Positions 1 to 8,907 of a DNA stretch of 42,125 nt are shown here, one piece after another (the stretch's first letter is position 1; the number at the start of each line of letters is the position of its first letter). Source of the stretch: an uncultured Ruminococcus sp. (GTDB lineage Bacteria > Bacillota > Clostridia > Oscillospirales > Acutalibacteraceae); NCBI GenBank assembly GCA_902785425.1, contig CACZYP010000033.1:1-42125 (forward strand), read 5' to 3'. The notes beneath the pieces were generated by a model. That model had not been told where the DNA came from, made no database searches, and saw nothing but the letters and a program-made list of their open reading frames with translations. The position numbers were made by a program, and so were the translations under genes.

Positions 1-1
1 C

Positions 2-515
2 CCTTGAAATACGTCAGTATTCCTGCGGTCGTTTCATGCAATCTGACTAAAAATCTGACGGCGCAATATGGGCACTCGATTTAATCAGTGCTTCCTTAAA
101 TTGAAAATGGAAAAATGCCGAACATAAACTAAGGTAAACTTCGCCTTTTCCACTTTCAATCGCCAATTTGCAAGCCAAAGATCACACAACAACTGTCCGT
201 TGTGTATTATGCAGTGACTACTGAATACTTCTTACTTATATAATATCACTTTTAAAATAAAAATCAAGAGTTATTTTTATTTTATTGACGTTGCTTACAT
301 ATTTTTATGCGACAAATTATGCAAAGCGCCAATATTATTTCAAATGTGGAGTGCGGAATGTGGAAAGTGGAAACATCAAAACGGCATCACTGCCAAAACC
401 GCTGTATTCCGCTTTCCTTAAGGAAGCACTGATTAAATCGAGTGCCAAAATTGCGCAGTCAGATTTTGAGGCAAATTGGACGAAAAAGCCGCAGGAATAC
501 TGACGTATTTCAAGG
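2..515. repeat. Element with 98-bp terminal inverted repeats
   Basis: Positions 2-99 and 418-515 are inverted copies of each other, both exactly 98 bp. The outer ends (CCTTGAAATACGTCAG, followed by TATTCCTGCGG) and the inner ends (GGCACTCGATTTAATCAG, followed by TGCTTCCTTAA) are identical; the middles differ at about 15 positions. The 318-bp interior is AT-rich. It holds short 7-bp tandem motifs near each arm (GAAAATG type on the left, GTGGAATGTGGAAAG type on the right) and no convincing gene. A 72-codon reading frame at 285-503 runs into the right arm and has no ribosome binding site or recognisable protein. This looks like a non-autonomous mobile element or a remnant of one. The left end lies at the window edge, so a longer element cannot be excluded. 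Confidence 0.75.
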
Positions 516-610
516 TTTTTGAGTTCAATTTGACCAAAAGATGCAAGCTTTATTCAGTGTTTCCTTCAATATTCCGCACTCATAATTTTCAATAAATAAT
601 GTCAGTAAGA

Positions 611-1996
611 TCAGAATGCTGTTTTTTCTGTAAGATACTCAACGAGCTTGTCGATCGGCACTCTCTCCTGCTGCATCGTGTCACGGTCTCTTACAGTTAC
701 GCACTTATCGTCTCTCGAATCAAAGTCGTATGTAATGCAGAACGGTGTTCCGATCTCGTCCTCACGGCGGTAACGCTTACCGATCGTGCCTGCTTCGTCG
801 TAGTCGATCATGAAGTGCTTGGAGAGCATATCATAAACTTCCGTAGCCTCTGCCGAAAGCTTCTTAACGAGCGGAAGTACAGCAGCCTTGAACGGAGCAA
901 GAGCCGGGTGGAAACGAAGAACGACACGAGTGTCCTCCTTGCCCTTTTCTTCGATCTTCTCCTCATCGTAAGCTTCTGTCATGATCGAAAGGAAGAGACG
1001 CTCAACGCCGAGCGACGGCTCGATAACGTAAGGAACATACTTCTCGTTTGTTTCCGGATCCTGATACTCAAGCTTCTTGCCGCTTGTCTTGATGTGCTGT
1101 GTGAGGTCGTAGTCTGTTCTGTCGGCAACGCCCCAAAGCTCGCCCCAGCCGAACGGGAAGAGATACTCGAAGTCTGTTGTTGCCTTGGAGTAGAAGCAAA
1201 GCTCTTCCTTATCGTGGTCACGGAGACGGAGGTTCTCTTCTTTTATGCCGAGAGAGTAGAGCCAGTCACGGCAGAATGCTCTCCAGTAATCGAACCACTC
1301 AAGGTCTGTGCCGGGCTTGCAGAAGAACTCAAGCTCCATCTGCTCGAACTCACGAACACGGAAGATGAAGTTGCCGGGAGTGATCTCGTTTCTGAAAGAT
1401 TTACCGATCTGAGCAACGCCGAACGGTACTTTCTTTCTTGTAGTTCTCTGAATGTTCGCAAAGTTTACGAAAATACCCTGAGCCGTTTCGGGACGGAGAT
1501 AAAGCTCATTCTTTGTGTCCTCGGTAACGCCCTGGAAGGTTTTGAACATAAGGTTGAACTGTCTGATATCGGTAAAGTCGTGCTTGCCGCAGTTCGGGCA
1601 GGGGATCGACTTTTCTTTGATGTAGTTCATCATCTGCTCGTTAGACCAGCCGGCAACGTTTGTGCCGTCAAAATCCTCGATAAGGTTGTCCGCACGATGA
1701 CGTGTCTTGCAGGCACGGCAGTCCATGAGCGGATCGGAGAAGCCACCGAGGTGACCGGAAGCTACCCATGTCTGCGGATTCATAAGGATAGCGGAATCAA
1801 GGCCTACGTTCAGCTTGTTTTCCTGAACGAACTTCTTGAGCCACGCACTTTTGATATTATTCTTAAGCTGCATACCGAGCGGGCCGTAATCCCATGTGTT
1901 TGCAAGACCGCCGTAGATCTCGCTGCCCGGATATACAAAGCCTCTGTTTTTGCACAGCGCAACAATTTTGTCCATTGTCTTTTCTGTGTTTTTCAT
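611..1996 (-). CDS. glyQS: Glycyl-tRNA synthetase, single-chain type (GlyQS)
   Basis: Charges tRNA-Gly with glycine in the cytoplasm using ATP. The 461-residue product has the class II synthetase layout of the homodimeric (alpha2) enzyme. An N-terminal segment reads [16 protein letters not shown], followed by a Cys-X2-Cys zinc-type motif (CPNCGKHDF) near residue 145, the motif 2 region FRNEITP, and the C-terminal anticodon-binding domain ending in EYLTEKTAF. Length fits the family. I chose the ATG at 1996 because AGGAGG lies 7 bases upstream; an upstream in-frame start would add 12 residues that do not belong to the family. It is transcribed alone, away from dnaX. No T-box leader (the NGGUNCCNCG bulge) is visible in the roughly 90-base leader, although many Firmicutes glyQS genes have one. 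Confidence 0.97.
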   Translation of the reverse strand: MKNTEKTMDKIVALCKNRGFVYPGSEIYGGLANTWDYGPLGMQLKNNIKSAWLKKFVQENKLNVGLDSAILMNPQTWVASGHLGGFSDPLMDCRACKTRHRADNLIEDFDGTNVAGWSNEQMMNYIKEKSIPCPNCGKHDFTDIRQFNLMFKTFQGVTEDTKNELYLRPETAQGIFVNFANIQRTTRKKVPFGVAQIGKSFRNEITPGNFIFRVREFEQMELEFFCKPGTDLEWFDYWRAFCRDWLYSLGIKEENLRLRDHDKEELCFYSKATTDFEYLFPFGWGELWGVADRTDYDLTQHIKTSGKKLEYQDPETNEKYVPYVIEPSLGVERLFLSIMTEAYDEEKIEEKGKEDTRVVLRFHPALAPFKAAVLPLVKKLSAEATEVYDMLSKHFMIDYDEAGTIGKRYRREDEIGTPFCITYDFDSRDDKCVTVRDRDTMQQERVPIDKLVEYLTEKTAF

Positions 1997-2092
1997 TATG
2001 TTTCCTCCTATTGACCGCCGCAAAGCTTTCACTATAAAGCAAGCAGCAAATTATGCTCCCGGAAATAAAAGCCGAGAATGCCATATGCTATA

Positions 2093-2121
2093 ATTCTATC
2101 ACCGTTTTGTGTTTTTGGCAA
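2093..2121 (-). promoter_or_regulatory. Putative sigma-A promoter of glyQS
   Basis: On the minus strand TTGCCA (2121-2116) is followed by a 17-base spacer and TAGAAT (2098-2093). It lies about 97 bases upstream of the glyQS start codon and points toward it. Confidence 0.55.
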
Positions 2122-2203
2122 TAAGAATATGGAAAAAAAGAGCTTTTTTCAAAATAAACAATATTAGTCACATTTTGTTTGCAAATAAAATTTACAAAAG
2201 CTA

Positions 2204-2232
2204 TTGATTTTTTACACGGTTTATTGTATAAT
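2204..2232 (+). promoter_or_regulatory. Sigma-A promoter of the SRP RNA / dnaX region
   Basis: TTGATT at 2204-2209, a 17-base spacer, then a perfect TATAAT at 2227-2232. Transcription would start near 2239-2241, just before a hairpin (GCCGA 2242-2246 with TCGGC 2271-2275) and the SRP RNA core. It is one of the best promoters in the window. Confidence 0.75.
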
Positions 2233-2324
2233 GATAAAGTCGCCGAGAGAAACGTGCAAAAATGTTGTTTTCGGCATTCATACCGAGCAGAGATGCTTGG
2301 GACTATGTCCGTATATTTTAATAT

Positions 2325-2420
2325 GCGGGCGGCAGGCCCTGTGCGAGAGGACGCCGGGAACCATGTCAGGCGGGGAACCGAGCAGCATTAAACGGATTGC
2401 CCTCTGCGATGCAGTCGGAA
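2325..2420 (+). ncRNA. ffs: Signal recognition particle RNA (4.5S-like core)
   Basis: RNA scaffold of the signal recognition particle that binds Ffh. The diagnostic helix 8 core is present at about 2364-2388: TCAGGC, a GG-GGAA-CC tetraloop stem, then GAGCAGC. This matches the family pattern UCAGGnCC-GGAA-GGnAGCAG with compensatory changes. Flanking strands pair outward (AGAGG with CCTCT, CTG with CAG). The 3' limit near 2420 is set by the dnaX ribosome binding site. The 5' limit is uncertain: the promoter at 2204-2232 would start the transcript near 2240, so either a leader is trimmed off or the RNA carries extra 5' hairpins. The position directly before dnaX is the same as in Bacillus subtilis and supports the call. 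Confidence 0.82.
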
Positions 2421-2432
2421 GGAGAGAGCGCC

Positions 2433-4190
2433 GTGTATCGAGTTTTATACAGAAAATGGCGTCCGGAGACTTTTTCGGACGTTATCGGACAGAAGCACAT
2501 CACCGCAACGCTTAAAAACGAGATACGCTCCGGCAGGATCTCCCACGCATATCTTTTCACCGGCTCACGAGGCACGGGAAAGACTTCATGCGCCAAAATA
2601 CTTTCAAGGGCTATCAACTGCTTAGACCCCATCGACGGCGAGCCTTGCGGCAAGTGCGCCAACTGCACCGGCATCGCAAACGGCAGCATTCTTGACGTTG
2701 TCGAGATGGATGCCGCTTCAAACAACAGCGTAAACAATATACGCACCGTGCTTGAAGAGGTCGTTTTCACGCCGTCGGACGCAAAGTACAGAGTATATAT
2801 CATCGACGAGGTGCATATGCTCTCGCCCGGCGCTTTCAATGCGCTGCTCAAAACGCTCGAAGAGCCGCCGCAGCACGTTGTGTTTATCCTTGCTACAACA
2901 GAGATAAACAAGATCCCTGCAACGATACTTTCACGCTGTCAGAGATTTGATTTCAACAGAATAGACGTTCACGATATAGCCGAAAGGCTCATCTATATTT
3001 CCGAACAGGAGGGCGTATCGCTCGACCGTGACGCTGCCGTGCTTGTTTCCGCAGTTGCCGACGGCGCCATGCGAGACGCACTTTCGATACTTGACCGCTG
3101 TATAGGTCTTTCGCAGAACATTACTCCCGAAGTAGTCAGAGAGGCTACAGGTCTTGCAGGACGTGACTACCTGTTCACGCTTGCTTCGTCTGTAATAAAC
3201 GGAGACGTTCCGCTCGCTATAAATACGGTAAACGCTTTGCATAAAGCGTCAAAAAGCATGTCGCTCCTGTGCGAGGAGCTGTCGGAGCATTTCCGTGCTC
3301 TCATGCTTCTCAAAACAATGAAAAAACAGGCGGAAAGCCTTATCATCATGACTCCCGACGAGCTTGCAAAAGCAAAGACACAGTCGGAGCAGATCGGGCT
3401 TTCACAGATAATCAACTGTATCGAAACGCTTCAGTCGTCAAGAGAGCTGATGTTCAAGGGCGGCAACAACAAGACAGAGTTTGAAACATGTATGATAAAG
3501 CTGTGCAGCCCACGCCTGAGCGCCGATCTCGGAGCAATACTTGCACGCCTTGAAAAGCTCGAAAGAACTTACGCTCCGGGGATCAGAGCGCAGCAGGCAG
3601 CTCAGCCGGCAGCGCCGCAAACTGTTCAGCCGATGCAAGCTGTCAAGCCCGTACAGCCTGTTCAGACAATTCAGCCGAAACAGGACGACTACATGCAGAC
3701 GCCTCTTCCCTTTGAAGTTCCTGCCGCCGAGCCTGTAAGCACGGCACCCTACGAACCGAAACAAACTGCACAGCCCGTCACGGAAAAGCCGGTGCAAACA
3801 AACGGTCCGAAGAAATCTCCGGAAGAAAAGATCGCCGAGCTTTGTGCAAAGGCTGTTCCTATGGAGCAGTGGGAAGATGTTCTCGAAGTCATGAAAGGCA
3901 TAACGAGAGTTACGGCTACGGCATTCAGAGGAACCACAGCTTATATCGCAGACGATTATGTGCTGATCTGTTTCGACAGCCCCGATGTTAAGCGCCACCT
4001 GCAAAATCCGCAGCAGCGCCTTAAGATCAGGGAATCCATCAGGCAGGTAATGGGCAGAGACTACAAGCTCGGCCCCTACACTCCCCCCGGAGTTACCGTT
4101 ACGCAGGAAGTCGGAAAGCCAAAGACAAAGATAGATGAATTCATTGAGAACAACTCAAATTCAGATATAAAATTTACAGTAGACGAGTAA
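2433..4190 (+). CDS. dnaX: DNA polymerase III gamma/tau subunit
   Basis: ATPase of the clamp loader that loads the sliding clamp during replication. The 585-residue protein starts MYRVLYRKWRPETF, as in the family. It has the Walker A motif GSRGTGKTSCAK near residue 40, a four-cysteine zinc module (CLDPIDGEPCGKCANC), Walker B IIDEVHML, and sensor/arginine-finger segment TILSRCQRF. A Pro/Gln-rich linker (about residues 385-480) precedes the C-terminal tau-like domain. The GTG at 2433 is preferred: AAGGAG lies 8 bases upstream and the product then begins exactly at the conserved YRVLYRKW. A TTG at 2397 or ATG at 2409 would overlap the SRP RNA. It is followed by ybaB and recR, the usual Firmicutes order. 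Confidence 0.97.
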   Translation: MYRVLYRKWRPETFSDVIGQKHITATLKNEIRSGRISHAYLFTGSRGTGKTSCAKILSRAINCLDPIDGEPCGKCANCTGIANGSILDVVEMDAASNNSVNNIRTVLEEVVFTPSDAKYRVYIIDEVHMLSPGAFNALLKTLEEPPQHVVFILATTEINKIPATILSRCQRFDFNRIDVHDIAERLIYISEQEGVSLDRDAAVLVSAVADGAMRDALSILDRCIGLSQNITPEVVREATGLAGRDYLFTLASSVINGDVPLAINTVNALHKASKSMSLLCEELSEHFRALMLLKTMKKQAESLIIMTPDELAKAKTQSEQIGLSQIINCIETLQSSRELMFKGGNNKTEFETCMIKLCSPRLSADLGAILARLEKLERTYAPGIRAQQAAQPAAPQTVQPMQAVKPVQPVQTIQPKQDDYMQTPLPFEVPAAEPVSTAPYEPKQTAQPVTEKPVQTNGPKKSPEEKIAELCAKAVPMEQWEDVLEVMKGITRVTATAFRGTTAYIADDYVLICFDSPDVKRHLQNPQQRLKIRESIRQVMGRDYKLGPYTPPGVTVTQEVGKPKTKIDEFIENNSNSDIKFTVDE

Positions 4191-4232
4191 CAGCTCGTCG
4201 CAATCAAATCAGATATTGGAGGATTTTTTAAC

Positions 4233-4583
4233 ATGAAAGCAAGAGTACCCAAGAATTTCAAAGGCGGCGCACCCGCTAACCTTCAGCAGCTCGCACGTCA
4301 GGCTCAGAAGATGCAGGAAGAGATGGACGTAGCAAGCACAGAGCTTGAAGCTAAGGAATATTCCGCTACAGCAGGCGGCGAGGCAGTTAAGGTAACTGTT
4401 ACAGGCGGCATGGAAGTCAAGTCCATCGACATCAAGCCCGAGGTAGTAGACCCCGAGGATATCGAGATGATGACAGACCTTATCATCGCTGCAACAAACG
4501 AAGCTCTCAGAAACGCAGCTACGGAGAAGGAAGAAGTAATGTCCAAGATCTCCGGCGGCCTCAATATGCCGGGACTGTTCTGA
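4233..4583 (+). CDS. ybaB: YbaB/EbfC family nucleoid-associated protein
   Basis: Small dimeric DNA-binding protein of the YbaB/EbfC family, 116 residues, usually encoded between dnaX and recR as it is here. The central signature runs through [19 protein letters not shown] and [11 protein letters not shown], then [20 protein letters not shown], and the protein ends in a Gly/Met-rich tail (GGLNMPGLF) typical of the family. GGAGG lies 8 bases before the ATG. The recR start follows after one base, so the two genes are almost certainly co-translated. The cellular role is not settled in the literature; nucleoid organisation and assistance to RecR-linked repair have been proposed. Confidence 0.95.
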   Translation: MKARVPKNFKGGAPANLQQLARQAQKMQEEMDVASTELEAKEYSATAGGEAVKVTVTGGMEVKSIDIKPEVVDPEDIEMMTDLIIAATNEALRNAATEKEEVMSKISGGLNMPGLF

Positions 4584-4584
4584 T

Positions 4585-5187
4585 ATGGCAGGCTCACAGG
4601 CACCGTCTATCGAAAGACTTATCGACTGCTTCAACAGACTGCCGGGTATAGGCAAGAAAACGGCGCAGAGACTTGCGTATTACGTTTTGTCGATGCCCGA
4701 AGAGGATGCGCTTAAATTTGCAAGTGCAATAACGGACGCTCACAAAAAGATCCATCGCTGCAAAAAGTGCTGCAATCTTACCGACGACGAGCTTTGCCCC
4801 ATTTGCAGGAACGCAAAGCGTGACGAGTCGATCATCTGTGTTGTTGAAGAACCGAAAGACGTTGTGGCGCTTGAAAAAACGCAGGAGTATTCTGCTCTTT
4901 ACCACGTTCTTCACGGCGTTATCTCCCCTCTCAACGGCATAGGCCCCGATCAGCTTACGATCAGAGAGCTTGTCAAGCGAGTGAACGACGATAACGTTAA
5001 AGAAGTTATCATGGCTACCAACGCTACAGCAGAGGGCGAAACAACGGCAGTGTACATCTCTCGTCTGCTCAAGCCGCTCGGCGTTAAGGTAACACGTCTG
5101 GCTTACGGTATACCCGTAGGAGGCGACCTCGAATACGCCGACGAAGTAACGCTCGTCCGTGCGCTCGAGGGCAGAAGCGAAATATAA
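4585..5187 (+). CDS. recR: Recombination protein RecR
   Basis: Works with RecO and RecF to load RecA on gapped DNA. The 200-residue length is typical. In order: an N-terminal helix-hairpin-helix ([16 protein letters not shown], residues about 18-33), a C4 zinc finger ([16 protein letters not shown], about 57-72), and a Toprim domain starting with the conserved glutamate in [11 protein letters not shown]. The C-terminal segment [17 protein letters not shown] follows. The ATG overlaps the end region of ybaB with only one base between stop and start, and its ribosome binding site must lie within ybaB. This closes the dnaX-ybaB-recR block. Confidence 0.97.
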   Translation: MAGSQAPSIERLIDCFNRLPGIGKKTAQRLAYYVLSMPEEDALKFASAITDAHKKIHRCKKCCNLTDDELCPICRNAKRDESIICVVEEPKDVVALEKTQEYSALYHVLHGVISPLNGIGPDQLTIRELVKRVNDDNVKEVIMATNATAEGETTAVYISRLLKPLGVKVTRLAYGIPVGGDLEYADEVTLVRALEGRSEI

Positions 5188-5200
5188 CAAAAAACATTTT

Positions 5201-5228
5201 CGGGCGGTATACAGATGTATATCGCCCG
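5201..5228 (+). terminator. Strong hairpin after recR, possible terminator
   Basis: An 11-bp stem (CGGGCGGTATA with TATATCGCCCG, one G.T pair) with loop CAGATG starts 13 bases after the recR stop. The following tract is TTACTTATATAAATAA, not a clean U-run, so it may attenuate and not end transcription, or it may stabilise the mRNA 3' end. Confidence 0.45.
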
Positions 5229-5266
5229 TTACTTATATAAATAAATAATGAAAGAAGGAATCACAC

Positions 5267-5497
5267 ATGACAGTATTATCTCAGGATAAGAAAACTATCT
5301 TTTCGGGCAAGTCTTTCACTGTTGAAAAGAATCTCGGCGGCAAGGATAAGAAATACGCTATCATCGGAAACGGCAAAGACGGTCTTTCCGCAAAGATTCT
5401 CGCTTATTACCCCGAAGAAAAGAATGCCGTAGACGAGCTTGAAAAGCTTTTCAATGCAATGGCTAACGGTGAAAAAACATATTCTTTCGGAAACTGA
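5267..5497 (+). CDS. Small hypothetical protein, 76 residues
   Basis: I do not recognise a named family. The protein is short, charged and soluble-looking. It begins MTVLSQDKKTIFSGKSF, has a middle segment KKYAIIGNGKDGLSAKILAYY that reads like beta strands, and a helix (EKNAVDELEKLFNAMANGEK) near the C-terminus. It has no signal peptide or membrane segment. AAGGA lies 9 bases before the ATG, and the stop is 9 bases before aroB, so the two are probably one operon. Codon use resembles the neighbours, which argues that it is a real gene. Function unknown. Confidence 0.75.
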   Translation: MTVLSQDKKTIFSGKSFTVEKNLGGKDKKYAIIGNGKDGLSAKILAYYPEEKNAVDELEKLFNAMANGEKTYSFGN

Positions 5498-5506
5498 GGT
5501 GACGAT

Positions 5507-6619
5507 ATGGCTTCATTCAATGTTGAGCTTAAAAAGGTCGTTGACGACAGCTACGAGATAGAGCTTGGATACGAGCTTTTTGACAAGCTTGTAAGCGATA
5601 TAGATTCGGGTCTTGTCGGCAATATCAAAAAATTCGCAGTCGTTACCGACGATATAGTAGACCCTTTATATGCACGCCCGATCGCCGAAAAGCTTGAAAA
5701 GGCGGGCTATTTTGTAAAGGTGTTCACATTCAAAAACGGCGAGAAGAGCAAGGTAAGAGCCACAAAAGAATACATCGAGGACGCAATGCTCGACAGCGGG
5801 TTCCGCCGTGACTGCTGCATTATCGCAGTCGGCGGCGGCGTTGTAACAGACCTTGCAGGCTTCACGGCAGGAACCTTTGGCAGAGGAATCCCGTTTATCA
5901 ACTACGCAACAACTCTTCTTGCGGCTGCTGACGCATCGGTAGGCGGAAAAACAGCCGTTGACACTCCCCTTGCAACAAATCTTATCGGTCTTTTCAATCA
6001 GCCGAAAAAGGTATATATCGACATCGCTGCATGGAAAACTCTCCCGAAACGCCAGCTTTGCAGCGGACTTGCCGAGACTATAAAGCACGCATGCATGGCT
6101 GACCGTGAGTTCTTCGATTTCCTTTCGGAGAATACGGACAAGATATTCTCATTCGACAAGGAAGCGTGCGAGCATATCGCAGAGTGCAACTGCCGCATAA
6201 AGTACAGCGTCGTTATGAAAGACGAGCGTGAGAGCGGACTTCGTGAGATACTCAACCTCGGTCACACAGTAGGAAGAGCAATCGAAACAGTCAGCGAGTA
6301 TAAGCTGCTTCACGGTGAAGCTGTTGCTATCGGTCTTGCTGCTCAGGCGCATCTCTCCAAAAAACTCGGATATATGACAGAAAACGAAGTCAAGGCAGTT
6401 GAAAACTTACTTGAAAAGGCAGAGCTTCCGATCAGGATCCCCGACTACATCGACCGTGAAGAGCTTGTTAAAAAGCTGTATACCGACAAGAAGGTCCGTG
6501 ACGGCAAGCTGAGATTCGTGATCCAGAAGGGCATCGGCGAAGTTGTATGCTTTGGCGAAAATGTTTTCGCAAAGCCGATCGACGAAGAAACCGCAAAAGA
6601 GGTAATCTATGAGCTTTGA
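5507..6619 (+). CDS. aroB: 3-dehydroquinate synthase
   Basis: Second step of the shikimate pathway: converts DAHP to 3-dehydroquinate with NAD and a divalent metal, in the cytoplasm. The 370-residue length fits. The NAD-binding signature GGGVVTDLAGFTAGTFGRG lies near residues 105-123. It is followed by the substrate and metal region TTLLAAADASVGGKTAVD, then AETIKHACM, LNLGHTVGRAIE and LLHGEAVAIG, which supply the metal-binding His and Glu residues. GAGGTG lies 6 bases before the ATG. The 3' end overlaps the next gene by 11 bases, indicating translational coupling. No other aro genes are in the window. Confidence 0.97.
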   Translation: MASFNVELKKVVDDSYEIELGYELFDKLVSDIDSGLVGNIKKFAVVTDDIVDPLYARPIAEKLEKAGYFVKVFTFKNGEKSKVRATKEYIEDAMLDSGFRRDCCIIAVGGGVVTDLAGFTAGTFGRGIPFINYATTLLAAADASVGGKTAVDTPLATNLIGLFNQPKKVYIDIAAWKTLPKRQLCSGLAETIKHACMADREFFDFLSENTDKIFSFDKEACEHIAECNCRIKYSVVMKDERESGLREILNLGHTVGRAIETVSEYKLLHGEAVAIGLAAQAHLSKKLGYMTENEVKAVENLLEKAELPIRIPDYIDREELVKKLYTDKKVRDGKLRFVIQKGIGEVVCFGENVFAKPIDEETAKEVIYEL

Positions 6620-7214
6620 GCTGACTAAACTTTACTTTGTCCGCCATGCGCAGCCTGTGTTCGGGCATATTGATGACCTGACACGTCCTCTCACCGATGA
6701 GGGCATGAACGACACCGCCGCAGTGCTCGGTTTTTTCAAAGACAAACATATAGACGCATTTATCTCAAGTCCATACAAAAGAAGTGTTGACACTATCTTA
6801 TCAACAGCGGAGTATTTCGGCAAAACGATAGAGACAGACATAAGACTTCGTGAGCGTGAAAAAGGTCAGGGCGGCAACACACATGAGCTTATCCGCAAAA
6901 GATGGGCGGACAAAAGCTTCTGCGAAGAGGACGGCGAATCGCTTTTAAGTGTTCAGAAGAGGAATATCGAAGCTCTTTCGGAAATACTATTGAAGTATAA
7001 AGGCAAAACAGTAGTTATCGGCACGCATGGAACTGCACTTTCCACTATTCTCAATCACTATGACAATACATTCGGTTATGACGATTTCATGCGCATCATA
7101 GACCGGATGCCGTACATTGTTGAGCTTGATTTTGACGGAGAAAAGCTTATCGAAAAAAATGAGCGGCTGCATATCTGCAAAGAGTTCGCACCGCAGGATC
7201 TCACGATAAGATGA
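6609..7214 (+). CDS. Histidine phosphatase family protein (phosphoglycerate mutase-like)
   Basis: Member of the histidine phosphatase superfamily, 201 residues. The catalytic RHA motif is in YFVRHAQP (residues 10-17). SSPYKRSVDT carries the second arginine, LREREKG the acid residue, and VIGTHGTALSTIL the second catalytic histidine near residue 140. It is an alpha-ribazole-phosphatase or PhoE-like size class, but sequence alone does not fix the substrate. No cobalamin genes are nearby to support CobC. The start overlaps aroB by 11 bases and cls follows 34 bases later, so it sits mid-operon. Confidence 0.88.
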   Translation: MSFELTKLYFVRHAQPVFGHIDDLTRPLTDEGMNDTAAVLGFFKDKHIDAFISSPYKRSVDTILSTAEYFGKTIETDIRLREREKGQGGNTHELIRKRWADKSFCEEDGESLLSVQKRNIEALSEILLKYKGKTVVIGTHGTALSTILNHYDNTFGYDDFMRIIDRMPYIVELDFDGEKLIEKNERLHICKEFAPQDLTIR

Positions 7215-7248
7215 TAACAATTCAACAAAAGGCGGTGATATCCCCTAT

Positions 7249-8850
7249 ATGAGCAAAACAAGGAAAAAGAAGAATTATCCGATCAGAAAGAGCGACACGA
7301 TCCGCCTTATGCCCCGCAAGAAAAAAGGGCTGCTCAGAATGATCTTCAGCCGTGCAGGTCTTGCTGTGATACTTATATTCGTGCAGGTATTTATCTTTTA
7401 CTCGCTGTACCATATGCTGAGCGATCATTACGAATCTATCACAACACTGATGACGTTTTTTTCGGTGCTGATGGTACTGTATCTTTTTGACAGCGACATG
7501 GATTCAACGGCAAAGCTCACTTGGCTTTTACTTTTGACTCTGCTCCCGATCCCGGGAGCGATACTGCTGCTGTTCACAGAAAAGGATATCGGCCACCGCA
7601 GGATCAGAGACCGTATCAAACAGCTTATCGGAGATTCGAGAGGTATGCTGAAACAGGACGAAGGCCCTATAAACGATCCCGAAGTAATAGAGTCCGGCAC
7701 AGCGGCGCTTCATACATTTCTGAACAAAACAGGCTGTTTCCCGATATATGACAGCACCGATACCAAGTTTTATCCTCTCGGAGACAATGCGTTTGAGGAT
7801 ATGATCGAAGACCTTAAACGAGCAAATAGATATATCTATCTTGAATTTTTCATCATAGATGAGGGCGAAATGTGGGGGCGTGTGCTGAAGATCCTTGCCG
7901 ATAAAGCAAAAAAGGGCGTTGACGTCAGAGTAATGTACGACGGAATGTGCCAGGTCGCACTGCTTCCCTCCGACTACCCCGTGAGACTTGCGCAGCTCGG
8001 CATAAAGAGCAAGCCTTTCTCCCCTATTCACCCGTTTTTATCGACGCACTACAACTACAGAGATCACCGCAAGATACTCGTCATTGACGGACGTATCGCC
8101 TACACGGGCGGAATAAATCTTGCCGATGAATACATCAACAAGCGCAAACGCTTCGGCCACTGGAAAGACACGGCTATAAGACTTCGTGGAGAAGCCGTTG
8201 AAAGCTTCACGCTGATGTTTTTGCAGATGTGGAACCTTACTGAACAGAATCCCGATTTTTCGGAACAGATAAAGCCGATAAAACGCTGCCGTTTCCCGTC
8301 GGACGGATTTGTAATGCCGTACTGCGACTGTCCGCTCGATCAGATTAACGTCGGCGAGAGCGTTTATATCGATATTTTGAGCCGAGCAAAGGAATACGTC
8401 CATATCATGACGCCGTATCTTATCCTTGACAACGAGCTTGAACGGGCTATCAAATACGCCGCACAGAGAGGCGTTGACGTAAAACTTATCCTTCCCGGAG
8501 TGCCCGACAAAAAAGCGGCATATGCGCTTGCAAAGTCTTACTACTCGTTTTTGACGGAAGCCGGAGTAAAGATATACGAATACACTCCCGGTTTCGTTCA
8601 TGCAAAGGTATTTGTAAGCGACGGAGAAAAAGCTGTTGTCGGCACGATAAATCTTGACTACAGAAGCCTTTACCATCACTTTGAGTGCGCAGCATACATG
8701 TACAAAACGAGCTGCATCACTGATATAGAAAGTGATTTTCAGGCTACACTGCAAAAGTGCCGTGAGGTAACGCCTTACACGATCAAGCACGAAAAATTGT
8801 ATTATAAAGCGGTCGGCGGCGTGATGAGACTTGCCGCACCGCTGATGTGA
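7249..8850 (+). CDS. cls: Cardiolipin synthase (phospholipase D family)
   Basis: Membrane enzyme that joins two phosphatidylglycerol molecules to make cardiolipin. The 533-residue protein has three hydrophobic segments near its N-terminus (about residues 34-54, 62-80 and 86-108: LAVILIFVQVFIFYSL, TTLMTFFSVLMVLYL, LTWLLLLTLLPIPGAILLL). Two HKD motifs follow: HRKILVID near residue 269 and HAKVFVSD near 451, each with a downstream GxxN-type segment (GGINLADEY, GTINLDYRS). The basic N-terminus KTRKKKNYPIRK is cytoplasmic. The ATG at 7249 is preceded by AAAAGGCGGTGAT. A terminator follows the stop. Confidence 0.94.
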   Translation: MSKTRKKKNYPIRKSDTIRLMPRKKKGLLRMIFSRAGLAVILIFVQVFIFYSLYHMLSDHYESITTLMTFFSVLMVLYLFDSDMDSTAKLTWLLLLTLLPIPGAILLLFTEKDIGHRRIRDRIKQLIGDSRGMLKQDEGPINDPEVIESGTAALHTFLNKTGCFPIYDSTDTKFYPLGDNAFEDMIEDLKRANRYIYLEFFIIDEGEMWGRVLKILADKAKKGVDVRVMYDGMCQVALLPSDYPVRLAQLGIKSKPFSPIHPFLSTHYNYRDHRKILVIDGRIAYTGGINLADEYINKRKRFGHWKDTAIRLRGEAVESFTLMFLQMWNLTEQNPDFSEQIKPIKRCRFPSDGFVMPYCDCPLDQINVGESVYIDILSRAKEYVHIMTPYLILDNELERAIKYAAQRGVDVKLILPGVPDKKAAYALAKSYYSFLTEAGVKIYEYTPGFVHAKVFVSDGEKAVVGTINLDYRSLYHHFECAAYMYKTSCITDIESDFQATLQKCREVTPYTIKHEKLYYKAVGGVMRLAAPLM

Positions 8851-8874
8851 CAATTAAACAAAACAAAAAAAAGG

Positions 8875-8907
8875 AGCATCATGACACATAAGGTCGTGAT
8901 GCTTTTT
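8875..8907 (+). terminator. Rho-independent terminator of the aroB-cls operon
   Basis: AGCATCATGAC (8875-8885) pairs with GTCGTGATGCT (8893-8903) through 11 positions with one G.T/A.C-type mismatch, loop ACATAAG, then TTTTT. The loop and right arm recur at 9386-9402, after the tandem repeats. Confidence 0.8.

Noticed and set aside
285-503. 72-codon reading frame near the window start
   Set aside because: It lies within the inverted-repeat element, runs through the right arm, and lacks a ribosome binding site and any recognisable protein feature.
599-2014. Long 471-codon plus-strand frame opposite glyQS
   Set aside because: It is the antisense shadow of glyQS; the minus strand has all synthetase motifs and an AGGAGG site. 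Similar long shadows opposite adhE, groEL and the V-ATPase genes were dropped for the same reason.
1996-2092. Glycine T-box riboswitch upstream of glyQS
   Set aside because: The leader is only about 90 bases and lacks the T-box sequence and an antiterminator stem.
2397-2432. Earlier TTG or ATG starts of dnaX
   Set aside because: They fall within the SRP RNA and add residues absent from the family; GTG at 2433 has AAGGAG at the right distance.
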